Assembly (NCBI GenBank): GCA_050084985.1
Contig: JBITNC010000001.1
Span: forward strand, 167,214,001-167,278,000
Reading direction: 5' to 3'
DNA from: Nageia nagi
Lineage: Eukaryota > Pinophyta
DNA length: 64,000 nt
In this document: positions 11,918 through 25,899 of the stretch, in pieces
Layout of the letters: the number at the start of each line of letters is the position of its first letter
Numbering within the stretch: position 1 is the first letter of the stretch
Position numbers and translations under genes: made by a program
Notes under the pieces: generated by a model
Databases searched by the model: none
What the model was told of the DNA's origin: nothing
Seen by the model: only the letters and a program-made list of their open reading frames with translations

Positions 11918-13240
11918 CCATGGTGATGAAATGAGCAACAACATTTACTCCCTTTATTAGTCTCCTCATTACATTCATGATTATGGATAGCTTTCACAAA
12001 CCTCCACTCCATTCCCTAGCAGCCATAGGGAGAAGTCAAAACTTTATTACCCACTTGAAAGAAAACTAGGGAAACATATATGAATCACACATAAATGAAA
12101 GTAGCCCCCTTAGGTTTTTTCAAACTATTACATCAAATTAAACATTAATTCACATCTAGAGATGCTTTTCTGTATAACCTTCCCTTCAAGCCCTTTCTAA
12201 CACTTACTTAATTTTCTAAGTCCTTTTTTCTTTTAAGAAAGCATGTAAAATATTTTTCTAAATATTATTTTTTAGTGTTTACAAACATATCTTAGGTATT
12301 TAATACTTCATGTAGTTAAGCTAATATCTAGGATTAACATTTATTTCAATAAATAAATTTATTAAAACTAATGCTCTCTAATATTTATTTCTTTATTTTC
12401 TCATACAAGTTTGCATTTAATTAATTAGACAAGGTGATTTGAAAACCAAGAGTACCCCCTTAAAAAAACTTATGATACCTCTATCAACTTAGCATGGTGA
12501 CTATGATACTTAGGCATTTTTTCTTTCATGCCTAGGTTTAGATTATAATTATCTAAATTTTAGCATACTATTAAGATTTTATTTTAAGATAGATGAAAGT
12601 TTAGGTATTTGGTCTAGGTTTTAGGTTAATCATAAGTTTTATTATAATAATTTAGGATTTTTATAATAACCATAATTTTTACAAGAAATTCCAATATTGT
12701 TCATATTTTCTTGTGTAGTTCATCTATGTTTCAAGTTAGCATTTAAGTCAAAACATAAATAATGAAATAATATCAAACTATTCCTATTCAAGATGAAAAT
12801 CTAAACCTATAATACTTAATGATTGATTAATATTTTCCAATCCTCCTATTCCACTATCTTCCATACTTGAATTTGTACCAAATAGCATCTTGAAGGAAAC
12901 ATTAGTACCTATAACCATAAATAAGCCACACATAGTACCATATCCAAATAATCTATAAAATAAATGCATAAACATAAATATCATCAATGTTAGAGTAAAA
13001 TGGAGGAGCACAAGAGAGCAAAATTAAAATAACAAAAAGCTATAAAGTGAAGCCCTAAAAGAAAACAAGAAGCTCCAAAGGGTGTCTCAAGTTCTAGATG
13101 AGGGAAATAATCATAGGAGCTCTTATCATAGAGTTCCTACAATAAGTTATAGAGGAAATTCATACCCTAAGTGTACTGAGGAATTCTAGTGGATGGGTTA
13201 TTAGTAGCTAACTATTTTCATCAAACCCCCCTTGCCCCTA
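11918..13240. other. No recognisable feature
   Basis: AT-rich DNA with short chance frames on both strands. The frame at 12784-13011 (minus) has no recognisable family. I see no LTR edge, tRNA or repeat here. Confidence 0.5.
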
Positions 13241-13259
13241 CCTTTCCCTTACCATTGAG

Positions 13260-14110
13260 CTTATTGATAAGGAATTTTAATTAGATGTAGAAAAATTCCT
13301 TTTTGAGGAAATCATTTGTAAAATTTGGGTAAAGTGCCCAAGACAAAAATCCCTCAATACTTTTATCTTAAAGAAATAGTCCAGGCACTTTTCGATAAGT
13401 ATGCTCCTAAAAAACTTAATTTTTATTCTCTTTGGACATTAGAAGTTGTGTGAAGAGATATTAGAAAAGGGATATAAATGGTTATTTGGATTACAAGGCA
13501 TCTTCATTATACTCTAGATTATTAGCTTCAATCCTTTCATTGAATAAGTGTAGGGCTACTTGATATAGATAAACATGTATGCCCTCCTGAATGACCTTTA
13601 TGGGGGGAAATATATTAAGCATGATTGGCAATGTGTTAGATAAATTCTTATTTATTGATCACCAAATAGGAGATAATTTTGATAACTCTAAGAATATGAG
13701 GAAATCAAGATTAACATTATCGATGAGTTTCTCAAATCCATGGATCCAATTTATCACATTATCATCTAAATATGGAAAATTCATTCATAACATAGAATAT
13801 GATATTTTATCCTTTCAATTTTGTGGGTATCATTAACAAGGAAAAAAATGGAAAAACTACCCCTCATCTTATCCATACCTTAATACATTTTCTATGAAGA
13901 TATTAAACTTGAGGGCTAGGATGGATATCCACAATCTCAATCCAATCTCTAAGGATGATTCTCAATAGGAATCAAGTGTAAAAACCAAGGGAGACTCTCC
14001 CCTTAGTACTCCTAAGAAAGGGAACAAGATTTATGAATCCTTATACATAGCTAAGAATAGTGAGGCAATTCAAACTCCATCAAATAGTAAACCTTTTAAA
14101 TAGTATATGC
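13260..14110 (+). pseudogene. LINE ORF1 relic (DUF4283 and zinc knuckle), element K
   Basis: Plant L1-type LINEs encode a first protein with a DUF4283 nucleic-acid-binding domain and a CCHC knuckle. At 13591-13836 the plus strand reads IGNVLDKFLFIDHQIGD, then SSKYGKFIHNIEYDILSFQF, then QGKKWKNYP, matching in order the IG-LG-F-D, the Y-I-Y-L-PF and the knuckle region of that family. Every zinc ligand of the knuckle is changed (Cys to Phe or Tyr, His to Lys) and one codon is a stop. Upstream text from 13260 has family-like composition with stops. Downstream 13880-14110 reads as a polar tail. No ORF2 follows, so the element is truncated or deleted. The match is by eye only. Confidence 0.5.
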
Positions 14111-14859
14111 CTTTCAAAGTAATAGATGAAAAAAAAGGAATCTACAAAGGTAACTCTAACCAAATATTTGGAACATAGTAAGACTTGAAGGAGAAATTTA
14201 GATACAAATTTTGAAGCTTTGATAGAATACATAAAAGATGTAATACATAGGTATTACCTAAGAAGTATGAAGTGTAGGAATATTTTTTTAGATATAGCAA
14301 CATTATCCAAGGATAAGATATAAGAAAAAGATAATTGAATATAAGATGTTTGGTTTGGAACAATAGCTTGATCCTCTCTTAACAATTATAGTTACTAATG
14401 GAAGGTGACCATAATATACAATATATGATGATTATATAAAATATGTCTCATATGTAATATATTGAATATTAATCTTCTGGGAGTATAGGTTTTGGGTCCT
14501 TGTATAAAGGACCCCTTAAATAATCTTATCATTGATAAAAAAACATCAATATCATCAATGTGTTATTTAACTTGATAAGCATAGATAATATTTCATAAAT
14601 ATAACATCATACGCAATAACAATATTTAAATGTATAGCATATAAAGTATGTAAACCACATCTCCAACATTAGGTGGTTGTCTCATACCAATGTTGTTTTA
14701 ATATCATCTAAGAGTAGAAAATTGGATCATGATATAAGGCTAGCCTCATATTATTTTATTTTAGTTTTGTCATTATTTTTTATCTAATTTTCAATATATA
14801 TAATCTATTTTTCTCAAATTTATATTGGAAAAAAATATTTTTCTACTAATCAACTACCA

Positions 14860-15065
14860 TTGCCAATTAATCATGATGCTTCTGATAATGGAAACATTCA
14901 AGGCCATGAACATTTTCATGGTCATGATATAGATATCACACTCTACCTTGATGTTGTAAAGGCTCTTATGGTGGTGCCACTGAAGATAATAACAACTCTA
15001 ATGATTTTGGCATGGGTCATGGTGATTCTTCATATCATGACCAAGGTAAGATTTTTTTACAATGG

Positions 15066-15108
<43 letters not shown>

Positions 15109-15790
15109 ATATAGACTTTATAATTTATGCAATAAATTATAATATTTTATCCCTAAACCTATTTATGCTTTTGTTGGTTGGTACTAAGAGGTGGTTAACA
15201 TAGGCCCAATTGTAATATATAATATGTTAATGGAAATTTCAATAACAAAGAAATTGGCACTATACAATATTCTTTGAGAGGAAGCCATGTTAATTGCCTA
15301 ACCATTTTTAAATTTTAATTTTTAATGCAATATGCATTATGCTATTTTTATTACAAAATTGTACTAATGCTAGCAATGAAGGTCATTTCTTGAGTTTTTT
15401 ATTGAATATTATTACAACTATTAATTGCTTCTCAACTACCAAATTTAAATATTATCATAATAAGGGCACTAGTATTGCAGGTAATTATCATGGAAGATTT
15501 GGTGATGAAAGAATTTATTATGAAAATGGATTTTGTAGAGTTCAAGGTAGGTATTTTTTATAATCAAATTATACCTACACATTTATTTCAATTATACTTA
15601 TGTAGAATGCATTCTTATTGAAGCATGAGTTCTTATTGAATTTATTCATCAAAAATGTTGAAATCAACCTATGATAATTTTGGTGTTTTTTATATGCAAA
15701 ATTCACATTACTTCTTTTTGTTGGTTTACAAGTCATGAAAGAGGAAGAGGTAAAGCAAGAGGTGATAGAGCTTAAGGACAATATGTAAAT
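14860..15790 (+). pseudogene. Exon relics of a Gly/Arg-rich (RGG-like) protein gene
   Basis: Three exon-like blocks are bounded by splice-like signals. Block 1 ends at about 15041 before GTAAG and reads YGGATEDNNNSNDFGMGHGD then SSYHDQ. Block 2 (about 15480-15546) follows TTGCAG and ends before GTAGG, reading NYHGRFGDERIYYENGF then CRVQG. Block 3 (about 15733-15790) follows TTTACAAG and reads HERGRGKARGDRA then GQY. Together they resemble the low-complexity RGG/GY-rich tails of plant RNA-binding proteins. A frame break in block 1 and a stop in block 3 argue for a dead copy. A precise family cannot be named, and chance is not excluded. Confidence 0.4.
15069..15105. repeat. (AT)n microsatellite
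   Basis: About 18 uninterrupted AT units lie just inside the first putative intron of the Gly/Arg-rich relic. The YIYIYI reading frames here are products of this repeat. Confidence 0.98.
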
Positions 15791-15799
15791 TAAATGAAC

Positions 15800-18700
15800 C
15801 ATTTCTAATAGATGGATGTTTTAGGTTATTTTTGATAATGCATAATCTTATTCCCAACATGGTAGGTACTTTCTTAATTCTTTTATTAGTTTTTACTTTA
15901 TTAGGAATAATAGGCCAACAATATATGAGTGCAATTTTCACTTTCTATAATATAGATAATATATGATGTTTTTTTGTTGTTAAGAGTAAAATACATTATT
16001 GAATCTAGTTTGAAACTAATCAATTTTATTTTCTAAAAACATTTGTACATGAACCTCATTGTGAAAACCATTTTTCATAATATCAAATATAACACTTACC
16101 TTTGTAATGCTCTCACATTTTGAATGCATTTTTATGATGGTTTTTATCATATATACACATTAAATAAACCACATTTAGTTATTTTCCATGAATGTCAATG
16201 GCCCATTTTTAAGTTATAAAATTTGCACATAAATGTTCATTCTCAATCTTAAAGATGAAAAAGTTTCACATATAAGAAGAATACATGGAAAGGTTATTAA
16301 ATCTATTCTAAAACCAATAAATTATTTTTTCATAAAATATTTGTAAATAGGAATCCTCATAAAAACCATTTATCATCTTATCAAACAAAAAATATGTCTT
16401 CTTAATTTTTCACATTTTGAATGTATGTTTGTTAGAGATATTATCATAATTACATATGAAATAAATCACATCCACTTATTTTTCAATGAATTTCCATGCC
16501 CTATTTTATAGCTAAAAAAGTTGCACATGTCCATGCCCCAATATTTTAATGATACACATACAATAAAAATACTTGGAAGTGTTATTGAATCTATTCTAAA
16601 ACCATTCAATTGCATTTTTTGGAAATATTTTTACATAAACCTCCTCTTTAAAATCATTTATCATCTTGTTAAATAAAATATTTACCTTCTTAACATCCCA
16701 CATTTGAATAAATGTGTTAGAGATGTTATAACATATTTTATTTATTGTTAAGAATAACATATATTTTCCCCATTCTAAGCATAATGAGACATTTGTATAT
16801 GGTCCTCTTCATAAAAAATATTTTTTAACTACAATCATTATATATTCTTTTATATAAAGTAATAATAAGAGGACAATTTAAAATTTCCCTTTTAAATCTA
16901 TTAGGGTGGATCAAAATTACCCTCTTAGGTTCCACACTAAGAAGGCATATATAACATCCCTGAATGGAACCTAAGAGGGTAGTTTTAAACTACCCATGTA
17001 GTGGTACATCAAGGTAGTTTATAACCATCAGTGATAAACTAATTTAGTTTGGTGAGGTAATTTTTAGTCATCATTGTAAGGTGTTGACTTTTTAATGATA
17101 CTCTAATAGAAGATGGTTGGATAACTACCCTAAGGGTGGTTTTAAAATACCATGAAATCTCTTTTTTGTGTAGTAAATAGAAATTTCTAAGCCAAAATAT
17201 AATACTTCTACATAATGTAAATGACATTATAACATGGGTTACACATCTAAGATTGAGATGTGTAATAATAACTATCAATAGGTAACTAAGGATATTATCA
17301 AGAGGAAGGTACTTACAATGGTAAGATATTTCTCTTAGAAGTTATATGTACTCCATTCACCTAGTATTGTATATGGATTTCTATTTTTGTTAAGATGGGA
17401 ACTAAATATATGAAAAGACTATATTTATTAATGATGATATAAAGAGAGATATCTATATAAAAAAACATACCTGAATTTGAGAGAAATAAGATTCATCATC
17501 TAGTTTACAAGTTGAAGAAGTTATTAAATTTGTTAAAGTAAGAATTAAATTCATGGTATGATAAGATGAATTCAATTCCTACAAAACAAGGAGTTCTTAA
17601 TATGTAATACATAATAAGAATGCATGAAGAATAGATGGATATCTATTTATCATTTTTCATGTGCATGATCTAAGTTTTATAGGATATTCCTATATAGGAA
17701 TTAAAAGCATAAAGAGAAGGTTTAGTAATAAGTCAAAGGTGATGGAATATGGTTTATTGTGTAAATGTTTAGAGTTTAAGTATGGTAAATATGAGTTGAG
17801 AATAATTAACATAATATGAATTGAAACTCTATAAGAAATAAAGATGGAGGAGTGTTATATAGCTTAAAGCCGCATGGGTTTCAAAATGAATCTTTAAAGA
17901 GTATATTTAGATGATACAATAGTTTATGCATCCTTATGTTAACCACTAATTAGTTGTTTACTATATTTTATCCATACTAAACTAGGTATTATAATTATAA
18001 TTAGATATATACCTAAGTCTATGAAAGAAAAATGAGAAATCTAGTAAAGAATAGTTACGAGAAAATTAAGGTATATAAAGCATTACTAATAGTCATTATT
18101 AATTGAATATATAACCCACCATGTTAATTAGATATTTTGATTCTAATTATATTGTTATGAGGATCAAAAATCTATTTAAAAGAGCTTATTGACATATGAT
18201 TATGATCCAATTAGATGGATAAGTAATAGGTAAGGAATAGTATTCAATTTTTTATAACAATAGAGTATTGACATTAGTTTATATCAATTTAACATATTTA
18301 ATGAATATATAATCTAGTTATAGAAATTATAGATAGAAAAAACCATATCGATTATGAGGTAATAAATAAAATATTATTAATATATTTTAGAATCCCATTA
18401 TGAATTAATGATCTAAAGATATTAAAATAAACATGTGTTATAATTAAGAGAGTCTAAAATGATGTGTAGTGCATTCTTATAGAGGAATAGCTAGTTGCAT
18501 CTTCGTAAAGATATTATCTAATATTACCTTTAATAAATTGAGATAGGTGATTAAGTTGTGTGAGGAATCAAGGAATGATTCTATTAAGGAAGGTTACCAT
18601 CATGATGATACATTTACCTTATCATTTTTAGAGGATTCTTCACATAAAACTTATCGATCCTATATGTCTAACATAAGGGTTAATATTAAATGCCAAATTA

Positions 18701-19432
18701 AATTTATTTTTTGTAATGTATTTATAAATAATTAGTATATGTTAATATTATGGCTATGTAGATTATTTCATTTGTAAAATCCTCATGCCAATTCAATTTT
18801 CACTTATATACTTATATGATCCTTTATAATTGGAGAGAACTTATACTTCTATATAAAGGACCCTATTCTTTAACCTAAATATAATATTCTTCATTCATTA
18901 TATTCTTATATAATATTATTATGCTTGTTGGGTTAAAATAGCCATCTCATTTGTTATGTATCATCACTTTGTTTACTTTATGCATTTTTTTCTATAAGGG
19001 TAAAAAACTTTATAGTGCATTTTCAAAAAGACAAGGACCCAAAACCTATTCATACAAAAGTTTATAGATATTCAATAGTATTACATATGTTTCAAAAACT
19101 ATCTTATAAGATTGTTTACTTTATGCATTTAATTTCATTTCATTTAAATCTTACTTTATGTAGAGTCCTCATGTTATTTCACTCTTTAACAATTCTATAC
19201 AATTCGCCATATTTTAGATGTGGAATTTGTTGTTAAGCAAAAAATTATATTTATCATAAAATTCTATAAATTATTTATAGAATATAATAAATTATGCACA
19301 TATATTATGTCTCCTCTTAGTAATTGTATAAATTATTTCAAAATATAGTTGCAATAAATATATATTCTTTTATAACCTCTTCATTTTCTTCTTTTGGATG
19401 TTTTCTTGCATTATTTTATTAAAGTATGATAT
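15800..19432. other. AT-rich region without recognisable genes
   Basis: Apart from the inverted repeat at 16919-16980, I see only short chance frames. Phrases such as AAACCATTTATCATCTTATC recur loosely at 16060, 16360 and 16640, which suggests an old degenerate tandem duplication of roughly 280-300 bp. Confidence 0.45.
16919..16980. repeat. Perfect 16-bp inverted repeat with 30-bp loop
   Basis: ACCCTCTTAGGTTCCA at 16919-16934 is exactly reverse-complemented at 16965-16980. The arms extend to about 22 bp with one mismatch. Immediately next to it, GGGTAGTTTTAAACTACCC is itself a palindrome. This could be a hairpin or the remains of a small inverted-repeat transposon. Confidence 0.85.
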
Positions 19433-19914
19433 TGTTAGGTAGTCAAATATGGATATTATATATGTTAAATTATATGTTACGTATTGGAATATGGGATAAT
19501 CCCTTTTCCATTAACCATATAATATAGTATGTAATCATTTATATTTGTTATGTTATGTTAGCCATATTGAGATATGTGTAATTAATTATATTATGTCAGC
19601 CATCTTGAGATATGTGTAACTCAAATGGTTATATATAGATGTAGGCTTATGGTAATTAGTAATGAAGGAGATCATTGGTAGTACTTGTACTCATATATTA
19701 ATCTTATGGAGTGGATTACTACCCAAAGGAGTAACTTATGGTGATGCTTTACCTTAAGTATTCAACTTCTATTCTTGATATGCTTGGTTCATATATTGTG
19801 AGTTACTCTTCAATTGATGTTATGTGATAATATTATGCTTGTGATTATATTCAATTCTATTATTTGTATATAATTATCATATTATTCCATTATTGTACTC
19901 TTAGGTTTTTAACA
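19433..19914 (+). repeat. LTR of truncated copia element I (482 bp)
   Basis: It starts TGTTAGGTAG and ends TTTTTAACA, the TG...CA form, two bases before a primer-binding site. A TATATATAG promoter-like box lies near 19631. No second copy of the LTR is found in the window, so the element is truncated or decayed downstream. Confidence 0.7.
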
Positions 19915-19916
19915 AG

Positions 19917-19928
19917 TGGTATTAGAGC
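19917..19928 (+). other. Primer-binding site of element I
   Basis: TGGTATTAGAGC differs at one base (C to T) from the canonical initiator-Met-tRNA primer site TGGTATCAGAGC. Its distance from the LTR end is correct, which confirms a plus-strand Ty1-copia element. Confidence 0.8.
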
Positions 19929-21139
19929 ATTGATTTTGGCTACATGTGGTCAAGAATATTGTTGTGTTTGTAAGATTGAGTAAAATATTTATATCTCATG
20001 GATACATGGGTATTTTTGAATTCAATTTTGAGGGTTTTAAGATAAATATATCAAAATTATATAGTTAAAATATTAGATTTTTTAGAGCTATATTGGCCAA
20101 CTTATCTAGAAATTTGGTAAAAAGGACAAAGGTAAAATATTCATAATTTTTGTATCAGTTATTATTTTTTGACAAAATGTTAGATATAGTTTTATATACA
20201 TTTTACCTATCTATAGTCAAAATTTCAAATCATTTTTAGTCTAGGTTAACAAAGTTTTTAACAAATTAGTGTTTCCATTAATTTCATTTTTAAGGATACA
20301 AAATAATGAGTTTTTCAATGATTTTTGGATAAATGCTTGGAAAATACATTTTGTATGTTCTATAAAAATTTCAAGTCTATTTCATATGTTTTGATAAATA
20401 TATAGTATTTTTATTTTGAGTAAACAAATGGATAATCTTGTTCCACCTCTTCATAAACATTCATTGAAGTAGTATATAAAGAAATTTAATGATTTTTGTG
20501 CCACATATGGATTAGATGAGGATTCATCTATTTTTTCTTCATTATAGGATTGCATAAAGAAATCAAAGAAAATTTAACCATGATTAATCCATAAACCATA
20601 CAAATAGCATATGGATTAACAAGGATTACTTAAAGAAACAATTATAAAAACAATAAAGGAATAATATATTTGAATGAAACAATAAAAGATGGCACAAACA
20701 TACTTTAATTATAGAACACTAATCCTAAGAAAAATAAAGGGTGATATTTTTGAAAAAAAAAATTGTAAAAATATGATTGAATTATGGTATTCTTATAACT
20801 TTTAAATATGATATTATTATAAATTTCATATATATTTTTTTGAATGATTAGGCTTGTAATAAATAACAAAAAATAAATCATATAAAACTGATGGTGGTTA
20901 ACACACACCTCAAGCATTGGGTGCTACACCAATAAAAATAATAGTCCCAAAATAGCATATAACATTGCTAGAACACATAGCATGATTACCAAATTAATAA
21001 TCCACTTCCTGAACACATGGAAGGAAAGAAAAAGCTAGCTTAAATTATCTAGCTAGATGGAATATAAAATACATTAAACACCAGCAAAGGTATTAAACAT
21101 CATCATATGCATTAAAGACGTAAGGAAGTAGCTGGAATA
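19929..21139 (+). other. Remnant downstream of element I, no domain recognised
   Basis: AT-rich text follows the primer site. A frame starting MDNLVPPLHKHS at about 20431 has stops and no recognisable family. No protease, integrase or polymerase is seen before the LINE. Confidence 0.4.
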
Positions 21140-21889
21140 CTATCTATGGAGTGCAAATTGGCCAAGGGATGATGATCTCATCAATGGAAATAGGAGGATT
21201 ATAAATATCCTCATTATGCTTCCAAATATTTGGAGTAATTCATGGCCAATGGGTATTATCAAGTGTTTAATGAATTTTATGTCAATTTGACCTTGTATTA
21301 TCTGGCATGGGCTCAATAGTAAATGATTTGGTGACCCACCCATTTATTGCCACCCCTTATTCATTAATTACAAAGGTGTTAGGATCTTGCCATCTACTAG
21401 AAGTTTCTCATAATCACTTCCATGTCCATTAATTTTAACACCCAACCATCATTATGACAATAAGTATTTGGGTGATCATCCCATCTAGAATTTTGATGAG
21501 GGGAGATATGGTAAGATTCCCATCCACAAGCACTTAATATAAGGAGAGGATATAAATACCATGTATCATGATGTCATTATTAATTCATATGGATAAAGCT
21601 CTAGTCTTGCTCCTAAGGGGGAGGGTGATTGCATTGTTTCCAAAGATGGAACATTATTCTAATCTTGAAGATATTCTAAAATTCTTCAAATGATTAAGAG
21701 AAATATGGAGGATCTCCTAAAATATTATAAAGCCAAGTTAATGGCTACTTGACATATGGCTAAAAAAAAGACTCCATCCAATTCTATGCCTTTTTACCTT
21801 TGATATAGTATAATAAAAGGTGTATAACAAACTCAATTGCATTACAAAAATGACATAAAGGGTTAACCATACACAAATGTATGATTCTA

Positions 21890-24800
21890 TGGCCTATAGG
21901 AAGGTCCTAGAAAATTAAGCTTAAAGTAAAAAAGATTTCTTGGGTTCAATATACTTGGCTCATAATAGCTTGAATTTGTAACACCATCTTGTATTATATG
22001 AGATAAGATCCCAATGCTCATTAATCTTGGGAACCATTTGTAAATTGGATGAAATCCAACCCTAACAATGCTTAGTTTTCTACTTAAAAAGAGGAATATG
22101 TTTGAACCATTTCCATTTTGTCCAACATGGACACTATGAATATTGGTCAATATTGGGTCAAAATGAGAAGGGTGTGCAGTTATGCACTATATCATGAGAA
22201 TATTTTTATTCATGCTTCAAAGCATGAATATGCTTGAAATACTCCCATGGGATCCAATCTTTGAAAGCATGATTGTAAGAGTCAAAAAGAGAAGATATCT
22301 CTTCTTCTTCTTTTAAATGTTTGGCCCGAACCCATTGAAAATTAGCCAAGGGAAAATTTTAATACTAGATAATAAAAAACCATAAGATACTGAGGGAAGT
22401 AAGAGCAATTCCTTTGCATAAACCATCACATTTTTAGATGATCCAAGGTTTGATGGATTCCTAGACTTTCCATATACTTTTACAAATAAAAGAATTGGAA
22501 ATTTTGATAGGAATTAAGATAAAAATTAAGGAAGGTAAACCAAGTTATTTTCATACTTTTTCTCCAAATGGGAGCTCTTGTGAAATACAATGAAAAAAAA
22601 TTCTAAGATTTAGAGACTTGTAAAGATCTAATAACCAACTTGGAACTCAAGGCTGGACCTTTATGTTGATAGTAAAAAAGATCCATACCACTTGAACTTT
22701 ACAAAATTCCTAGGAAACTTTATGAAGACCTTTCTTCTCTTTGGTATTAGACAATAGAAAAACCCTACAAAGTTCTTCCAACTTCTTGCAAAAATATTGG
22801 GAAGGAACCTAGCTAGATGAGTAATAAACATGATTAGAAGTTAGAATTTTTGAGCAAATTTGAAATTTTCCACCTAAAGAAAGTTCCTTGGAAATCTAGT
22901 ATGATGTTTTTTCTCCACCCTTTGAAGAAAAGAATCCAATAATTATGTTGTATTTGTTTGGAATGCAAAAGAGATTCCAAAGAATTTGAATAGTTATCCA
23001 AGTTTTATCTATTACCATTGGAAAGAAGGTAGTCAATCAAGAATGTCTGATAGTTCTTGTTTATAACAAGAAGTATTTATCCATTGAATGCTTTAACCTA
23101 GTGCTTTGTAGAAAGTTTCATAACAAGAAAAGGCTTGAAGAACAAAATTCTAATCTTCCCTTAACATAAGGAAGAAATCATCAGTCAAATGCCCATTGAT
23201 CAACTTACCATGATTTTATGAAGATAAATCCCATGAACCAACACTTGGGAGGCTTTATTTGCTAACATATAGACAAACTCTTCAATTGTAATCGCATATA
23301 ATGAAGGGGCTAATGAAAAACCTTATCTAATAAATTGAAAAGGCCTATTGTGTTTTTTTGCATACCATCAAGTATCAAAATAATTGAAGCTTGATTGAAA
23401 AGAATTTAAACTAAGGCTAGAAAGATAAGGTCAAACCCAAAATCTTTAAGCATAATAAGAATGAAATATCATTCAATCTTATCATATGCTTTTTTAAAAT
23501 CTATCTTGATAAAAGGGTATATTTTTTAGAATTTTGGGTCCATTCCATTCCTTTCTAGATAGCAATAACATTATTAAGGATGTATTTTTTCTATATGAAT
23601 TTTATTTTCTTTTGATAAATAATTTGGGGAATAAGATGCCTAATTCTTAAAGCCAGAGCTTTAGCTATTATCTTATAGATAATATTGACCAAACTAATAG
23701 GAATCCAATAGGTAATAAGCTTAAGGTATCCTAATTTTGGGATGAACTTGATATTCCCTTTATTACTTATGGCTCCTAATGAACCCACATAGAAAGATTA
23801 CTGGTAAATAAAGAGAAGATTAGGATGAAAAACATCCCATAATTCCTTATATAATTCACATGGGAAGCCATCTAATCTTGGAGGATATTCATTTGCCATG
23901 CAACAAAGAGAAGCTTTCAAATACTCAAGAGAGAGAGGGTGGTCAAAATCTTCTTTTTTTATGGATAGATTTTATCCATAACAACACTACAACATTCTAA
24001 TATGACATTTTATCTTTCCAAGGTAAAATATTGAGAAGAAAAAACTTTCTTATAATGTTTGATAAAAGTTGTTGCAATACTAGTAGGATCAGAGACTATA
24101 GTATTTTCATTCATAATGGATTTGAATGGCACCACTAAGTTTGGAGGTCAAATATTTTGGAAGAATTCTTTGGAAACTTTATCATCAATTATAAGCTAAT
24201 GGATTTGGGCTCAAATTTGGACACCATTAGCCTCATACAACTCTACCTTCGTTAGCTTATATTGAACAGTAGTAACATGTTGTTGAAGAGGGATGCTCAA
24301 AGGATTGGCTTCAAGCTAGATTGAGCCATGTGCAAGCTCTTCTCTGAGGTCATTATTTGAAATATTATGAATTTTGGCAAGCTTGAAACCTAATAATCTC
24401 AAAACTAAGTTGGTTATAAATATTGCATAATTCTACTAATCAATCCAACAAACATTTCTTGAAGGTCTTGGGATAAGGTTCCACATTCTACTAATATGAC
24501 CTATAGTAGAAAAGTGATGCAAAATAAGAGACATTGAGATAAAACTAAGATTGAAAGATTTATGGATTTATTGAGGAAGCATAACATTAAAAATGATAAT
24601 CATATGGTCTAAAATGGTATTTCTTGGAGAGGAAAAGACTAAAGGTGATACCTAAGTAGCACTATGAAAAGAAAGTCTAGAATGGTCTATAAGCATTGCC
24701 CTATCTAGTCTCTTAAGCACTTTGTCTTCTCCTACTTGAAAATTAGAACATGTAAACTAGAGTAAGTTTGGAAATCTCTTAGTAGCATGAAATGCATTAG

Positions 24801-25330
24801 GATATATAATCCCATTCTTATTTATAATAAAAAAATAGCTAAGAGTCCCTTTCACTTGCACACCTCGCATTAGCATGTGTCCTATCTTGTTATCAAGTTT
24901 TTTAATCATGTTAAGATCATAATAGAAAATTCAAACTACTAGGGAATCAACAATGTAAGCCAATACTAGGCCATGACTAGAGGTGTAGATATTGATAACT
25001 CCAAAAGGTTTCTCATTAATATCAAAAAGGGTCCACAACTCTTAACTAGAAGGATCTACTCCCCAAGAGACTAAAACTATGGAATTCCACCTAGGTGGCA
25101 CTAAAGTGATAGCACCACCTTTTCCATGACAATGATTGGTAGCATACAAAGAGCTTCTTGGCCATAAAATTAGCTAGCACATTCTAAGTTGAACTCAAAA
25201 TTAATATTAACTTCTTGCAAATAAAGTAAATTAATTTTCTCATACAAGTTGAAAACTTTTTCAATTTCACTATAGATCAAATATTTTTGGATTGGATCTA
25301 TCAACCCTCTGATACTTCATAACATAAAAA
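21890..25330 (-). pseudogene. LINE L ORF2 relic: endonuclease and reverse transcriptase
   Basis: ORF2 nicks target DNA and copies the element RNA into it. The endonuclease is marked by LLYLQEVN at about 25205-25228, which keeps the catalytic Glu, and by KRLDRAML near 24700. The reverse transcriptase is best in the uninterrupted run at 23591-23788 (IPKLGYLKLITYWIPISLVN, then IYKIIAKALALRIRHLIPQI), the F-RPIS-L-N fingers region of plant LINEs. The polymerase box near 23171-23190 reads HLTDDFF, so the usual FADD is TDD, with both Asp kept. Downstream text to 21890 has loosely LINE-like composition. Multiple stops and shifts make it non-functional. Confidence 0.75.
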
Positions 25331-25899
25331 TTATTGAGTAGAGTTGAGGTTGACATCACCGTTATCTATGTCAAATTCCTTGGTATCCCCTGATTCCCTA
25401 AGAGAGAAATAACAATTTATAGGGAATTTTCCATTATTGTTGCCTACAAACATACTAAAAGGATATTTTTCTTGATGACTAATTGACATACCTATAGGGC
25501 ACTTCGAGACCTACTAGGTCATATCAAGGTCTCTATATACTTTTCTTCCATAGAAAGACACTCAAAACTAATATTAATGATTACTATTGGAGCTTATTAA
25601 GAGATAATAATCATAGGTGGCAAGTGAGACATTGAAATGGGCTAAAAAGCCATAACTGGGAAAGCACTCCCCTTGGGAGGCACCATGGACCCTAGTTTCC
25701 TAACACATTACCTTGTATTATGATTCTTTTTTCTTACAATTATCCATTGACCTTGTTGATCATTACTCCTACTACTAGTATTTGGATTCACCACTAGTTA
25801 GGTTGCAAGAGTTGTAGGCTGATTCATTGATTGATTTTAGGATTTGAACCTACCTTACATGAGAGGGCAATACTTGATCTTATGCTTGGTTGATTAGCA

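Noticed and set aside
14880-14930. His-rich GHEHFHGHD run as a metal-binding protein
   Set aside because: The run is short, and the frame that continues into the splice-like exon structure is a different one.
15012-15203. Open frames with YIYIYI runs
   Set aside because: They are translations of the (AT)n microsatellite at 15069-15105, not proteins.
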